The position numbers and the translations under genes were made by a program. From Flavobacteriia bacterium (GTDB lineage: Bacteria > Bacteroidota > Bacteroidia > Flavobacteriales > Flavobacteriaceae), in assembly GCA_003973375.1 (NCBI GenBank), contig QNYL01000067.1:1-7932 (forward strand): a stretch of 7,932 nucleotides of DNA, written 5' to 3'. Shown here in pieces: positions 1 through 6,864 of the stretch. Within the stretch, counting starts at the first letter, position 1, and the number at the start of each line of letters is the position of its first letter. The notes under the pieces are model-generated. The model had not been told where the DNA came from and ran no database searches. It saw nothing but the letters and a program-made list of their open reading frames with translations.

Positions 1-287
1 CCTTTTCTGGTTACCATCCGGTCATCAGGATCCTTGATATGCTGTAAACGAAGATCCATCTGACTCCCCGGCTGAAACGCATTAAACTGTAAGTGATAAA
101 AGACATATTTCAGTTCATCGGGAGAATTATTTGTATAGATCAGTTTTTGTTTACCTTTGTATTGATAGTTGTTTACATCCATATCAATATCCATGGTATA
201 ATCAACATGTTGCTGCCAGTAAACATTGCTTTGCGCAAAAACTGAAAAACTAATAAAAGTCAATAAAAATAAAAGATTTTTTTTCAT
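1..287 (-). CDS. M1 family metallopeptidase, N-terminal part (runs off left edge)
   Basis: Ninety-five codons read leftward from ATG at 287 to the window edge with no stop. The start MKKNLLFLLTFISFSVFA-Q is a typical type I signal peptide: two lysines, a hydrophobic core, then Ala-Gln as the usual Bacteroidota cleavage site. The mature protein would therefore be exported to the periplasm or beyond. What follows (YWQQHVDYTMDIDMD, then KGKQKLIYTNNSPDELKYVF and YHLQFNAF) matches the N-terminal beta domain of secreted Bacteroidota M1 (gluzincin, aminopeptidase N-like) metallopeptidases, which open with this 'Y.G...l.Y.NnSpd.L..vyfhLy.Naf' pattern. The zinc-binding HExxH-E site lies outside the window, so activity cannot be judged. 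A strong terminator sits 13 bases upstream of the start, and no TAnnTTTG promoter was found between it and the preceding gene. Confidence 0.85.
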   Translation of the reverse strand, partial: MKKNLLFLLTFISFSVFAQSNVYWQQHVDYTMDIDMDVNNYQYKGKQKLIYTNNSPDELKYVFYHLQFNAFQPGSQMDLRLQHIKDPDDRMVTRK

Positions 288-300
288 AAAAGTGCTGTTT

Positions 301-349
301 AAAAAATAGTCCGACCAATATTCTTTACTAAGAATACCTGTCAGACTAT
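301..349 (-). terminator. Intrinsic terminator downstream of the S8 protease gene
   Basis: Two nested stems on the minus strand. The outer arms 306-315 and 340-349 pair at 9 of 10 positions (one C-A mismatch at 312/343). The inner arms 319-325 and 330-336 pair perfectly around a TACT loop, separated from the outer stem by a 3x3 internal loop. In the minus direction the hairpin is followed at once by six T (301-306). This is a textbook rho-independent terminator 23 bases beyond the protease stop codon. It lies only 13 bases before the start codon of the next same-strand gene, so it could also act as an attenuator or 5' leader structure. Confidence 0.8.
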
Positions 350-371
350 ATCTTATTTATTTAATTTTTAA

Positions 372-2063
372 CTATTTCTTTCCGTTAACCATTTCATCTG
401 CCATTTTCACAGCATTATATGCATTAACAACTCTGCCTGAAACAGAAAGTGTGCTGAAAGGTGCTTTTTTACCTTTACCTCCGGGTAGATTTACATCCAG
501 ATCAACTTTTGTACCGGAGTTCATGATGATATGTTTTACCTGGCTTGCAGAAAGTTGAGGATAATAAGATCTGATCAAAACAGCAATACCGGCAACTTCG
601 GGCGAGGCCATTGAAGTACCCTGTAAGAATTCATATTTATTCTTAGGTACTGTAGAATAGATCTCTGATCCCGGTGCAAAAATATCTACATTCTTTTTAC
701 CGTAATTTGAGAAACCTGAAACAAGATTCTCATCATAATGACGGGTACAAGATCCTATGGTAATTACATTATCGGCAATCTCATTAAGCTTATCGGGAGC
801 ATCTGTCGGGTAATTATTATATTTATCCAGATCAACGTTATGTGAATCATTTCCAGCAGCATGAACCAATAATACATCTTTACTTGCAGCGTATTTTATA
901 GCATCATAAACCCAGTTAGCATGAGGTGAATAGCTCTTACCAAAACTCATATTGATCACTTTGGCCCCATTATCAACCAGATATCTGATCGCTAAAGCCA
1001 CATCTTTATCGAATTCATCTCCGTCAGGAACCGTTCTTGCAACAATCAGTTTTACATTGTCGGCAACTCCATTCATGCCAATACCATTGTTTCTGGTAGC
1101 CAATGCAATACCGGCAACGTGAGTACCGTGCATTTCATCATCAACCGATCCGATTACGAAGGGGTTTCCATAAGGTACATCATTAATATCATCCGGATCA
1201 TCATTGGTATGTCGTCCTTTGACATCAAGATTATACATCACATTTACCTGACTTCCGTAATAATCAATTCCTTTCTGGATCTGAGAAATGGCATTTTCAA
1301 TGGTATCTCCCGAAGAAAGAATCTTCATCAGAATTGGATTTTGCTGATCGGCAGGTAATTTCTGAAGGTCGTCCAGTGTGTAAATCTTTTTTTTCAGGGC
1401 TTTCTGTGCAGCTTTATCAGCCTCAACAATCATTGCCTGAATTGACTGGTAATACTGATAGCTCTTTTTGGCCTCATCCAGTCTTTTTTCAAAGTCCTTT
1501 TTGATCTTCAGGTATTCAGCATATTCAGCTTTGTCATTTGCTGCGATCTGATCTTCTGTTTTTCCGTCATATTTTGCCTTGTATTTTTTATACAAACGGG
1601 TTACTTCCAGCTGGGCAGGAGCAGGTTCCCCTTTAGCTCCACCAAGAAAGTTCCAGCCATGGATATCATCAATATATCCGTTCTTATCATCATCTTTTCC
1701 ATTTCCGGCAATCTCATCTGTATTGGCCCATGCCTGATCTTTTAAATCTTCATGATTGATATCGATACCTGAATCGGCAATTCCTAAAATAACGGTAGTT
1801 GATTTTTTACCGTTAAGGAAGTCGTAAGCTTTTTTCAGGCTCATTCCCGGTACAGAATCAGTGTAAATATCGGCATGAGGCCAGTTTTTTAATTCGGTTT
1901 CACTCATTTTCCCTTTTTTGGCAGGGATAACAACTGCTGTTGACGATCCCGCAGGAACAGCAATCTTATGATACTTATTTGAACCGGAGGCTGACTTGCT
2001 TGAACTACAGCTGGCAAGAGATATAACCAATCCAATGCTTAATAATAATCTGGTAATTTTCAT
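372..2063 (-). CDS. S8 (subtilisin-like) serine protease, lipoprotein
   Basis: 563 residues. The N-terminus MKITRLLLSIGLVISLASC is a lipoprotein signal with lipobox L16-A-S-C19, so the protein is probably anchored by Cys19. The residues after it (SSSKSASG) have no acidic run of the kind known as the Bacteroidota surface-export signal, so a periplasm-facing location is more likely; this is inference. The S8 catalytic set is complete: Asp97 (IADSG), His312 (HGTHVAG), oxyanion Asn405 (AAGN) and Ser484 (GTSMASP). A DDDKNGYIDD stretch (124-133) followed by GWNF resembles the Asp-rich, probably metal-binding loop common in Bacteroidota S8 enzymes. Asp97 and His312 are 215 residues apart, against about 30 in classical subtilisin. 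The extra segment (about 150-275) is Lys/Glu/Gln-rich and looks helical. There is no obvious propeptide domain and no T9SS-type C-terminal sorting domain. It lies 26 bases after the MBL-fold gene, probably in one transcript, and ends before a strong terminator. Its substrate is unknown. Confidence 0.93.
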   Translation of the reverse strand: MKITRLLLSIGLVISLASCSSSKSASGSNKYHKIAVPAGSSTAVVIPAKKGKMSETELKNWPHADIYTDSVPGMSLKKAYDFLNGKKSTTVILGIADSGIDINHEDLKDQAWANTDEIAGNGKDDDKNGYIDDIHGWNFLGGAKGEPAPAQLEVTRLYKKYKAKYDGKTEDQIAANDKAEYAEYLKIKKDFEKRLDEAKKSYQYYQSIQAMIVEADKAAQKALKKKIYTLDDLQKLPADQQNPILMKILSSGDTIENAISQIQKGIDYYGSQVNVMYNLDVKGRHTNDDPDDINDVPYGNPFVIGSVDDEMHGTHVAGIALATRNNGIGMNGVADNVKLIVARTVPDGDEFDKDVALAIRYLVDNGAKVINMSFGKSYSPHANWVYDAIKYAASKDVLLVHAAGNDSHNVDLDKYNNYPTDAPDKLNEIADNVITIGSCTRHYDENLVSGFSNYGKKNVDIFAPGSEIYSTVPKNKYEFLQGTSMASPEVAGIAVLIRSYYPQLSASQVKHIIMNSGTKVDLDVNLPGGKGKKAPFSTLSVSGRVVNAYNAVKMADEMVNGKK

Positions 2064-2089
2064 TTAGGTTAATTTTAAATATTAATTGT

Positions 2090-2950
2090 TTATTTGAATA
2101 CTTCGTTAAATTTATAGGTTTGATCCAGCCTTACTCCTTTTTCGGTATGCTTTACCGTACACAACTGATTTACAGGATCGTGTTCCAGAAAAATATAATA
2201 TTGTTTCTCTACAGCATCATTAAGGAATTTTGCTTTTTCATCCATTGTGATCAGCGGACGTGTATCATAGCTCATCACATAAGGTAAGGGAATATGACCA
2301 ACACTGGGTAAAAGATCGGCTGCAAAAACTATTGTTTTACCCTGATATTTTATATGTGGAATCATTTGTTTTTCGGTATGCCCGTCGGTAAACAGAATAT
2401 CAAAACCGAGTTCGGAATTTACCGAAAATTTATTCTCGGGGATCGATACGAAGTTCAGCTGACCGCTGGCTTCAATCGGATTGATATTTTCTTTTAAAAA
2501 AGAGGCTTTTTCCCTGGGATTGGGTTTTACCGCCCATTGCCAGTGATTTTTATTGCTCCAGAATTTTGCATTTTTAAAAGCAGGTTCAAAACCGGTTCTA
2601 TCTTTATTCCACTGAATGCTTCCGCCACAATGATCAAAATGTAAATGGGTTAAAAAGACATCGGTAATATCATCGCGGTGGAAACCGTATTTTTTAAGGG
2701 AACTGTCAAGAGTATCATCCCCGAAAGGGTAATAATAACCAAAAAACTTTTCGCTTTGCTTATCTCCCGTACCATCATCGATCAAAATAAGGCGGTCTTC
2801 CTCCTCGATAAGCATACACCGGAGACTCATATCGATAAGATTATTGCTGTCGGCAGGATTTGTTTTTTGCCAGATCACTTTGGGAACAACACCGAACATT
2901 GCTCCGCCATCCAATTTAAAATTCCCTGTTTCAATGGGGTAAATTTGCAT
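2090..2950 (-). CDS. MBL-fold metallohydrolase (lactonase-like family)
   Basis: 286 residues with no signal peptide, so cytoplasmic. It has the metallo-beta-lactamase fold signature and all expected dinuclear metal ligands: His102, His104, Asp106 and His107 in THLHFDH, His191 in TDGHT, Asp212 in AADLLPS and His257 in FLEHDP. Ligand spacing and overall length resemble the AiiA/methyl-parathion-hydrolase-like branch (N-acyl homoserine lactonases and related hydrolases), not the class B beta-lactamases. The segment after Asp212 (LLPS) does not show the tyrosine that AiiA has three residues after its bridging aspartate, so lactonase activity should not be assumed. Family members act on many esters, lactones and thioesters, and the substrate here cannot be read from sequence. 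ATG at 2950 is preferred because MQIYPIETG is the usual family start. The downstream S8 protease gene begins 26 bases after the stop with no terminator between, suggesting co-transcription. Confidence 0.9.
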   Translation of the reverse strand: MQIYPIETGNFKLDGGAMFGVVPKVIWQKTNPADSNNLIDMSLRCMLIEEEDRLILIDDGTGDKQSEKFFGYYYPFGDDTLDSSLKKYGFHRDDITDVFLTHLHFDHCGGSIQWNKDRTGFEPAFKNAKFWSNKNHWQWAVKPNPREKASFLKENINPIEASGQLNFVSIPENKFSVNSELGFDILFTDGHTEKQMIPHIKYQGKTIVFAADLLPSVGHIPLPYVMSYDTRPLITMDEKAKFLNDAVEKQYYIFLEHDPVNQLCTVKHTEKGVRLDQTYKFNEVFK

Positions 2951-2969
2951 GCTTTAGAAATAAGATGTA

Positions 2970-2985
2970 CAAAGATGCAAAATTT
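2970..2985 (-). promoter_or_regulatory. Weak candidate -7 elements upstream of the MBL-fold gene
   Basis: Two overlapping-region candidates on the minus strand, CATCTTTG (2977-2970) and AAATTTTG (2985-2978), each differ from the Bacteroidota -7 consensus TAnnTTTG at one position. Neither has a TTG at the expected 17-23 base spacing. The first would give a short leader of roughly a dozen bases. The tRNA terminator lies directly upstream, so this operon needs its own promoter here, which is the main argument for the call. Confidence 0.25.
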
Positions 2986-3010
2986 AAACTAAACTAATGT
3001 TAAAGAAATT

Positions 3011-3052
3011 AAAAAAAACCTCAATCTACAACAGTGTATAATTGAGGTTTTT
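3011..3052 (-). terminator. Intrinsic terminator after tRNA-Cys
   Basis: A perfect 12-base inverted repeat (3014-3025, AAAAACCTCAAT, against 3041-3052, ATTGAGGTTTTT) encloses a 15-base loop. Read on the minus strand it begins five bases after the tRNA 3' end and closes in a run of eight T (3011-3018). The arms are symmetric and the plus strand also ends in five T, so it may work in both directions. Confidence 0.85.
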
Positions 3053-3056
3053 AAAG

Positions 3057-3127
3057 AGGCGACGAGCGGATTCGAACCGCTGTACGAGCTTTTGCAGAGC
3101 CCTGCCTAGCCACTCGGCCACGACGCC
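3057..3127 (-). tRNA. tRNA-Cys (anticodon GCA)
   Basis: 71 bases on the minus strand, no encoded CCA. Parsed 5' to 3': acceptor GGCGTCG; TG; D arm GCC-GAGTGGCTA-GGC; A26; anticodon arm GGGCT-CTGCAAA-AGCTC with anticodon GCA at 3095-3093; variable GTAC; T arm AGCGG-TTCGAAT-CCGCT (perfect); acceptor CGTCGCC; discriminator T. Anticodon GCA and discriminator U73 are both standard cysteine identity elements. The acceptor stem has one U-U mismatch at position 5:68; the other six pairs are Watson-Crick. The gene stands alone with its own promoter (3140-3169) and terminator (3011-3052). Confidence 0.95.
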
Positions 3128-3139
3128 ATTTGAGAAGTG

Positions 3140-3169
3140 CAAATTTAAGTAAAAAAATAAAGATTACAA
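3140..3169 (-). promoter_or_regulatory. Bacteroidota-type promoter of tRNA-Cys
   Basis: On the minus strand, TTG (3169-3167), a 19-base spacer, then TAAATTTG (3147-3140). This is an exact match to the Bacteroidota primary-sigma consensus TTG-N17-23-TAnnTTTG. Transcription would begin only a few bases before the mature tRNA 5' end at 3127. It is the best promoter in the window and supports the taxonomic assignment. Confidence 0.8.
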
Positions 3170-3228
3170 TTAAAAAAATTAGTTATTGTAAAAAAGGTGA
3201 TCCAGGTAACAGAATAACGAATTTTAAA

Positions 3229-4914
3229 TCAGTTGATATGCAGCAGATATGCCTTTTTTAATTCCCCTTTACGGGTGGCCGGATTGAGAAATTTTAGCGA
3301 CAGCATGGTAATACGGTAATAAGGCACCTCAAAACTCTTATCCCAGCTTATTCCCTGTTCTTCAAGGATTTTTAAATCTTTTCCATAAACAAAAAGCCAG
3401 ATATCTTTTTTAGATCTCAGTTCATCTGGTGAAACCGAAGGGGTTTCCCGCTGTGTATAAAAATTGAGAGACCAGCTGTAACGTCTATTCAGAATATAAA
3501 TCTTTTCTATATCGATATGCTCTTTTTTAATGATTTTAACCATATTATTTCCGGCTTGATATCTTAGCAGATTGGGATAGAACTGAGTATTCAGGCTGAA
3601 ATTTACAAATACCGAGAACGCAACTGAAAAGATAATGATGCGGGCAATTGGTTCTGTTTTTTTGAACAATACAAACATCAGGAAGAGCAATAAAAGGATA
3701 TAAACAATAAGCAGATAGATCTTCGGTAAAGGAAAAACCTGAGTGATCAGAACTATTGCCAAAAGAGTACCTAAAGAAATGACAAAATACTGAATGCCCA
3801 GCAATATCTTCATCATCTTCTCTTTGGAATTATCAAAAAGATATACGAGATATCCGGCCAGAAGAACGGCCAGTATCGGAAACAGGCTGTTCATATAATG
3901 CGGCAGCTTTGATTTTGATATATTGATCACCAGCATAATAAACCAAAACCCGCCTACGCTTAAGAATTCCATTCCTTCCCGGTATTTAAAACGCAGTTTG
4001 ATAAACTGCCGGGTACGGTCAAAAATTGCCACATAAGCTATCATAGCCCAGGGTAAAAAAGCCCACAACATAGTGTGAAAGAAAAAGAAATAATCGGTAT
4101 TGGGCTTTTCAAAACCGGTTGCGGTCATCCGGTTAAAACTCTGATCCCAAAAAATAAATTTAAATCCCGAAATATTCGAATGACCGTTGATTACCTTTTC
4201 AGGATGCAGATCAAACTGAAGATAATAGGCGTACAGCATTGGTAAAGTACCTAAAAAGAATGCTGCAATTCCTATCAATAGTTTCCAGTTAAAAACAGCT
4301 GCCCATTTTCTGCTGTAAAGCACATAAAATAACAACGGACTCCCTACAAAAAAAACTGCCAGCAGACCTTTGGTACTAAAAGCCACTGCTACGCCGAGCC
4401 CTCCCAGGACTGCGTAAAGGATCTTATTGTAATTCAGGTATTTCACCCATTGCCAGGTAGCAAAAATAGTTGCTCCGGTAAGTACTGCATCTGTTCTTAC
4501 ATCATGATTGGCCAGAATAATGGCCTGGGAAGTTAAAAAGATCAAAGAGGCGATATGCCCTGCTCTTTTACCGTAAAACTCTTTAGCCAGCTGATAAGTG
4601 GAATAAGCACCCAGCAAGGTGAATAACAAAGCGGGAATACGATAGGCCCATTGTGTAACACCAAAGATCTTAAACGACAAAGCGGCCAGCCAGAAATGCA
4701 TATGAGGCTTATCGAGATATTCATCAAAACCACGGTAGAGGTTTACAAAATCGTTTCGCAGATACATCCGCATCGCCATGGTGGCATGCTGGGCAGAATC
4801 ATTTTCCATCAACGGAATAAATAATCCTGAAATATATACCATCGCAATAAGCGCATACAGGATATAAATAATTTTTTCGCTTAAAATTGGCTTCACCGGG
4901 TTAAATGAATTCAT
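3229..4914 (-). CDS. GT-C glycosyltransferase, GT39/ArnT-like, inner membrane
   Basis: 561 residues with roughly a dozen hydrophobic segments from residue 14 to about 440, then a soluble C-terminal stretch of about 115 residues. The layout is that of polyprenyl-phosphate-sugar-dependent GT-C enzymes (ArnT, PMT and related). After the first membrane helix comes an acidic motif, MENDSAQHA (Glu37, Asp39), where this fold keeps its catalytic carboxylate. DKPHMHFWL (68-76) corresponds to the family KPP..YFW-like segment, HDVRTDA (137-143) to the second conserved loop, and SKSKLPHYMNSLFP (333-346) to the KLP.Y..P..P motif typical of ArnT-like proteins. It would transfer a sugar from a lipid carrier to an acceptor on the periplasmic side; the sugar and acceptor (lipid A, protein or other glycan) are unknown. 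A GT2 enzyme that could make such a donor is encoded divergently 131 bases away. ATG at 4914 places a short cytoplasmic tail before the first helix, as expected. No clear terminator follows the gene. Confidence 0.88.
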   Translation of the reverse strand: MNSFNPVKPILSEKIIYILYALIAMVYISGLFIPLMENDSAQHATMAMRMYLRNDFVNLYRGFDEYLDKPHMHFWLAALSFKIFGVTQWAYRIPALLFTLLGAYSTYQLAKEFYGKRAGHIASLIFLTSQAIILANHDVRTDAVLTGATIFATWQWVKYLNYNKILYAVLGGLGVAVAFSTKGLLAVFFVGSPLLFYVLYSRKWAAVFNWKLLIGIAAFFLGTLPMLYAYYLQFDLHPEKVINGHSNISGFKFIFWDQSFNRMTATGFEKPNTDYFFFFHTMLWAFLPWAMIAYVAIFDRTRQFIKLRFKYREGMEFLSVGGFWFIMLVINISKSKLPHYMNSLFPILAVLLAGYLVYLFDNSKEKMMKILLGIQYFVISLGTLLAIVLITQVFPLPKIYLLIVYILLLLFLMFVLFKKTEPIARIIIFSVAFSVFVNFSLNTQFYPNLLRYQAGNNMVKIIKKEHIDIEKIYILNRRYSWSLNFYTQRETPSVSPDELRSKKDIWLFVYGKDLKILEEQGISWDKSFEVPYYRITMLSLKFLNPATRKGELKKAYLLHIN

Positions 4915-4970
4915 CAGGTTAGAAACAGAAATATTTTAAAAGATCAATACGCTCAGGTTAAAAAACCTTC

Positions 4971-4978
4971 CATATTTA
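4971..4978 (-). promoter_or_regulatory. Weak -7-like element for the GT-C gene
   Basis: TAAATATG on the minus strand differs from TAnnTTTG at one base and lies about 57 bases before the GT-C start. No TTG is seen at the expected upstream spacing. The divergent intergenic region (4915-5045) must hold promoters for both directions, and this is the best candidate on this side. Confidence 0.2.
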
Positions 4979-5019
4979 CAGATTATGAGGTAAAAATAAG
5001 ACATTTAATATAATTATCT

Positions 5020-5027
5020 TAATTTTG
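5020..5027 (+). promoter_or_regulatory. Candidate -7 element of the GT2/UPF0104 operon
   Basis: TAATTTTG is an exact TAnnTTTG match 18 bases before the GT2 ATG, predicting a leader of about 10-15 bases. A TTG box at 17-23 bases upstream is missing (4994-5003 reads AAATAAGACA), so only half of the promoter is supported. Confidence 0.4.
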
Positions 5028-5045
5028 AAAAATTAATTCTTAAGT

Positions 5046-5996
5046 ATGGATAAAGATAAAATGCTCTTATCGATCGTTGTTCCCCTTTACAATGAGGAAG
5101 AAAATGTTATACCACTTACTGAGACTATTGAAGATGCTTTAGAGGGCTTTAGATATGAGATCATTTATATTGATGATTTTTCTACCGATAATACCCGGAA
5201 TGAGGTCAAAAAATTGAAAAATGATCGTGTGGTTCTGATCGAAATGAAAAAAAATTACGGTCAGAGTTCTGCTTTACAGGCGGGAATAGATTATGCCAGG
5301 GGCGATTATATCATTACCATGGATGGAGATCTGCAAAATGATCCTACCGACATCCCGATGATGCTGGAAAAACTTCAAAAAGAAGACTGGGATGTGGTAA
5401 CCGGTATCAGAGATAAAAGAAAAGATTCGTTTATCAGAACCTTTCCCTCTAAAGTTGCAAATTTTATCATCAGAAAGACTACCAAACTGGATATTCAGGA
5501 TCACGGATGTGCCTTAAAGGTTTTTACCAAAGAAACTGCAAAAGAGCTGAATCTATACGGCGAATTACACCGTTTTATTACTTTAATGGCCCATAGTAAC
5601 GGTGCCAGAATTTCAGAAGTAAAAGTAAAACATCACCCCAGAAGATTTGGAAAATCCAAATACGGACTCGGAAGAACAACCAAAGTGGTTAATGATCTTC
5701 TGCTCATCCTTTTTCAGCAAAAATACCTGCAAAAACCCATCTATCTTTTTGGAAACATCGGGATTTTTCTGTTTGTATCCGGAATACTGATCAGCTTTTA
5801 TCTGGTGTTTGAAAAAATTATGGGACATGATATCGGTACAAGACCCTTGCTGTCTTTGGCAGTTTTACTTATCTTAGTTGGAATTCAATTATTTACCATT
5901 GGTATTGTGATCGACCTGCTGATGAAGACCTATTATGAATCACAGGATAAAAAACCTTATTATATCAGAAAAATAACTGCTGTTGGAAACAAATAA
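5046..5996 (+). CDS. GT2 polyprenyl-phosphate glycosyltransferase (GtrB/ArnC/DPM1-like)
   Basis: 316 residues. An N-terminal GT-A domain (about 6-225) carries the family marks: VVPLYNEEEN (11-20), DD at 43-44 in the nucleotide-binding region, the DxD metal site Asp93-Gly-Asp95 inside TMDGDLQNDP, HRF at 175-177 and the basic RRFGKSKYG (199-207), equivalent to the R..G.SKY motif of dolichol/undecaprenyl-phosphate sugar transferases. Two membrane helices follow (about 232-256 and 266-292), as in GtrB and ArnC. Length and layout are complete. The reaction expected from the family is transfer of a sugar from a nucleotide sugar to undecaprenyl phosphate at the cytoplasmic face of the inner membrane; the sugar is not predictable. 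The next gene overlaps its 3' end by 14 bases, and a GT-C enzyme that could use the product is divergent upstream. ATG at 5046 is used; Met6 is a possible alternative start. Confidence 0.92.
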   Translation: MDKDKMLLSIVVPLYNEEENVIPLTETIEDALEGFRYEIIYIDDFSTDNTRNEVKKLKNDRVVLIEMKKNYGQSSALQAGIDYARGDYIITMDGDLQNDPTDIPMMLEKLQKEDWDVVTGIRDKRKDSFIRTFPSKVANFIIRKTTKLDIQDHGCALKVFTKETAKELNLYGELHRFITLMAHSNGARISEVKVKHHPRRFGKSKYGLGRTTKVVNDLLLILFQQKYLQKPIYLFGNIGIFLFVSGILISFYLVFEKIMGHDIGTRPLLSLAVLLILVGIQLFTIGIVIDLLMKTYYESQDKKPYYIRKITAVGNK

Positions 5997-6849
5997 AAAG
6001 AAATTATTTTCCACTTTCTTTAAAATTGCGATCAGTGTTTTTTTACTGTACCTTGTTTTTACAAAGATCTCATTTACAGAAGTCTGGAGCAGTATCAAAA
6101 CTGTAAATCTATTTTACCTTTTTCTTGCTGTACTCTTTTTTATAATCTCTCAATGGGTCTCTGCCCGAAGGCTTTTGCTCTTTTTAAAAGAAAAGAACTT
6201 TAACCTGTCAAAAAAAAGTAACAATATCCTTTATGTGATCGGGATGTTTTACAACTTTTTTATCCCCGGCGGAATCGGCGGTGATGCTTATAAGGTCTTT
6301 GCACTCAATAAAAAATTCAAATGGCCGGTCAAATCCCTTTCGGGAATCATTTTTATCGACCGGTTTATGGGGCTGACTGCAATTGGTATTCTTGTGATCA
6401 TTCTGGGGTATGATATTTTTGTAAAACTGAATCTCTTATGGCTTTCCCCTATTTTACTGATATCCGGAGTTTTATTCTCTGTCCTTTTTGTAAATAAAGT
6501 ATTCCCTTCTTTTAAAAATATTTATTTCAAAACTCTGTTAATTTCCATCCTGATCCAAATTCTGCAAGTAATCTCTGTAGTTTTTATCATTTTAAGCATC
6601 GGGCACCAGCCTCTTAATCTGATCAGCTATGTAGTGATCTTTCTGATCTCCTCAGTGCTTTCTATTTTCTCCTTTTCAGGAATCGGCGTAAGAGAATACG
6701 TGTTTTTTGAAGCCTCAAAATTACTGGGAACCGATTCTTCCACAGCGGTAAGCATCGGGGTTCTATTTTCAATTATTACAGCAGGGGTCTCCCTGTTCGG
6801 GATTGTTTACCACTTTAAAGATTCTGAAAAATACCTGGAGGAAGAATAA
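5983..6849 (+). CDS. UPF0104/YbhN-like polytopic membrane protein (LPG synthase TM-region family)
   Basis: 288 residues with about eight hydrophobic segments. Recognisable motifs are NFFIPGGIGGD (91-101), IDRFMGL (125-131) and FSGIGVREYVFFE (231-243). Together they mark the family that includes YbhN, AglD and the membrane half of MprF (the lysylphosphatidylglycerol synthase TM region); no synthase domain is attached. The family is associated with lipid or lipid-linked sugar translocation, so flipping the product of the preceding GT2 enzyme is plausible but inferred. The start codon is TTG (5983). An in-frame TAA at 5974-5976 leaves only two CTG codons before it, and the first in-frame ATG is codon 88, after the first helices. 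The 14-base overlap with the GT2 gene in another frame suggests translational coupling. The stop is embedded in a 14-base palindrome (6847-6860) with no T-run, so it is not a convincing terminator. Confidence 0.87.
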   Translation: METNKKKLFSTFFKIAISVFLLYLVFTKISFTEVWSSIKTVNLFYLFLAVLFFIISQWVSARRLLLFLKEKNFNLSKKSNNILYVIGMFYNFFIPGGIGGDAYKVFALNKKFKWPVKSLSGIIFIDRFMGLTAIGILVIILGYDIFVKLNLLWLSPILLISGVLFSVLFVNKVFPSFKNIYFKTLLISILIQILQVISVVFIILSIGHQPLNLISYVVIFLISSVLSIFSFSGIGVREYVFFEASKLLGTDSSTAVSIGVLFSIITAGVSLFGIVYHFKDSEKYLEEE

Positions 6850-6864
6850 TGAATTCATTAATAA

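Noticed and set aside
1119..1358. Plus-strand open frame of 79 codons
   Set aside because: It lies wholly inside the S8 protease gene on the opposite strand, has no recognisable domain, and is a shadow of that gene.
2678..2992. Plus-strand open frame of 104 codons
   Set aside because: It is antisense to the well-supported MBL-fold gene and covers its N-terminal part; no family resemblance.
3181..3228. Terminator of the GT-C gene (GTTATT...AATAAC arms)
   Set aside because: The arms are six bases, AT-rich and separated by a 25-base loop with no T-run directly after; too weak to call.
4914..4960. Direct repeat TCAGGTTA (4914 region and 4953-4960) as a shared operator
   Set aside because: The exact match is only seven to eight bases, without symmetry or a third copy, and is easily explained by chance.
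6847..6860. 14-base palindrome TAATGAATTCATTA as a terminator of the UPF0104 operon
   Set aside because: It is AT-rich, leaves almost no loop and is not followed by a T-run; probably chance around the stop codon.
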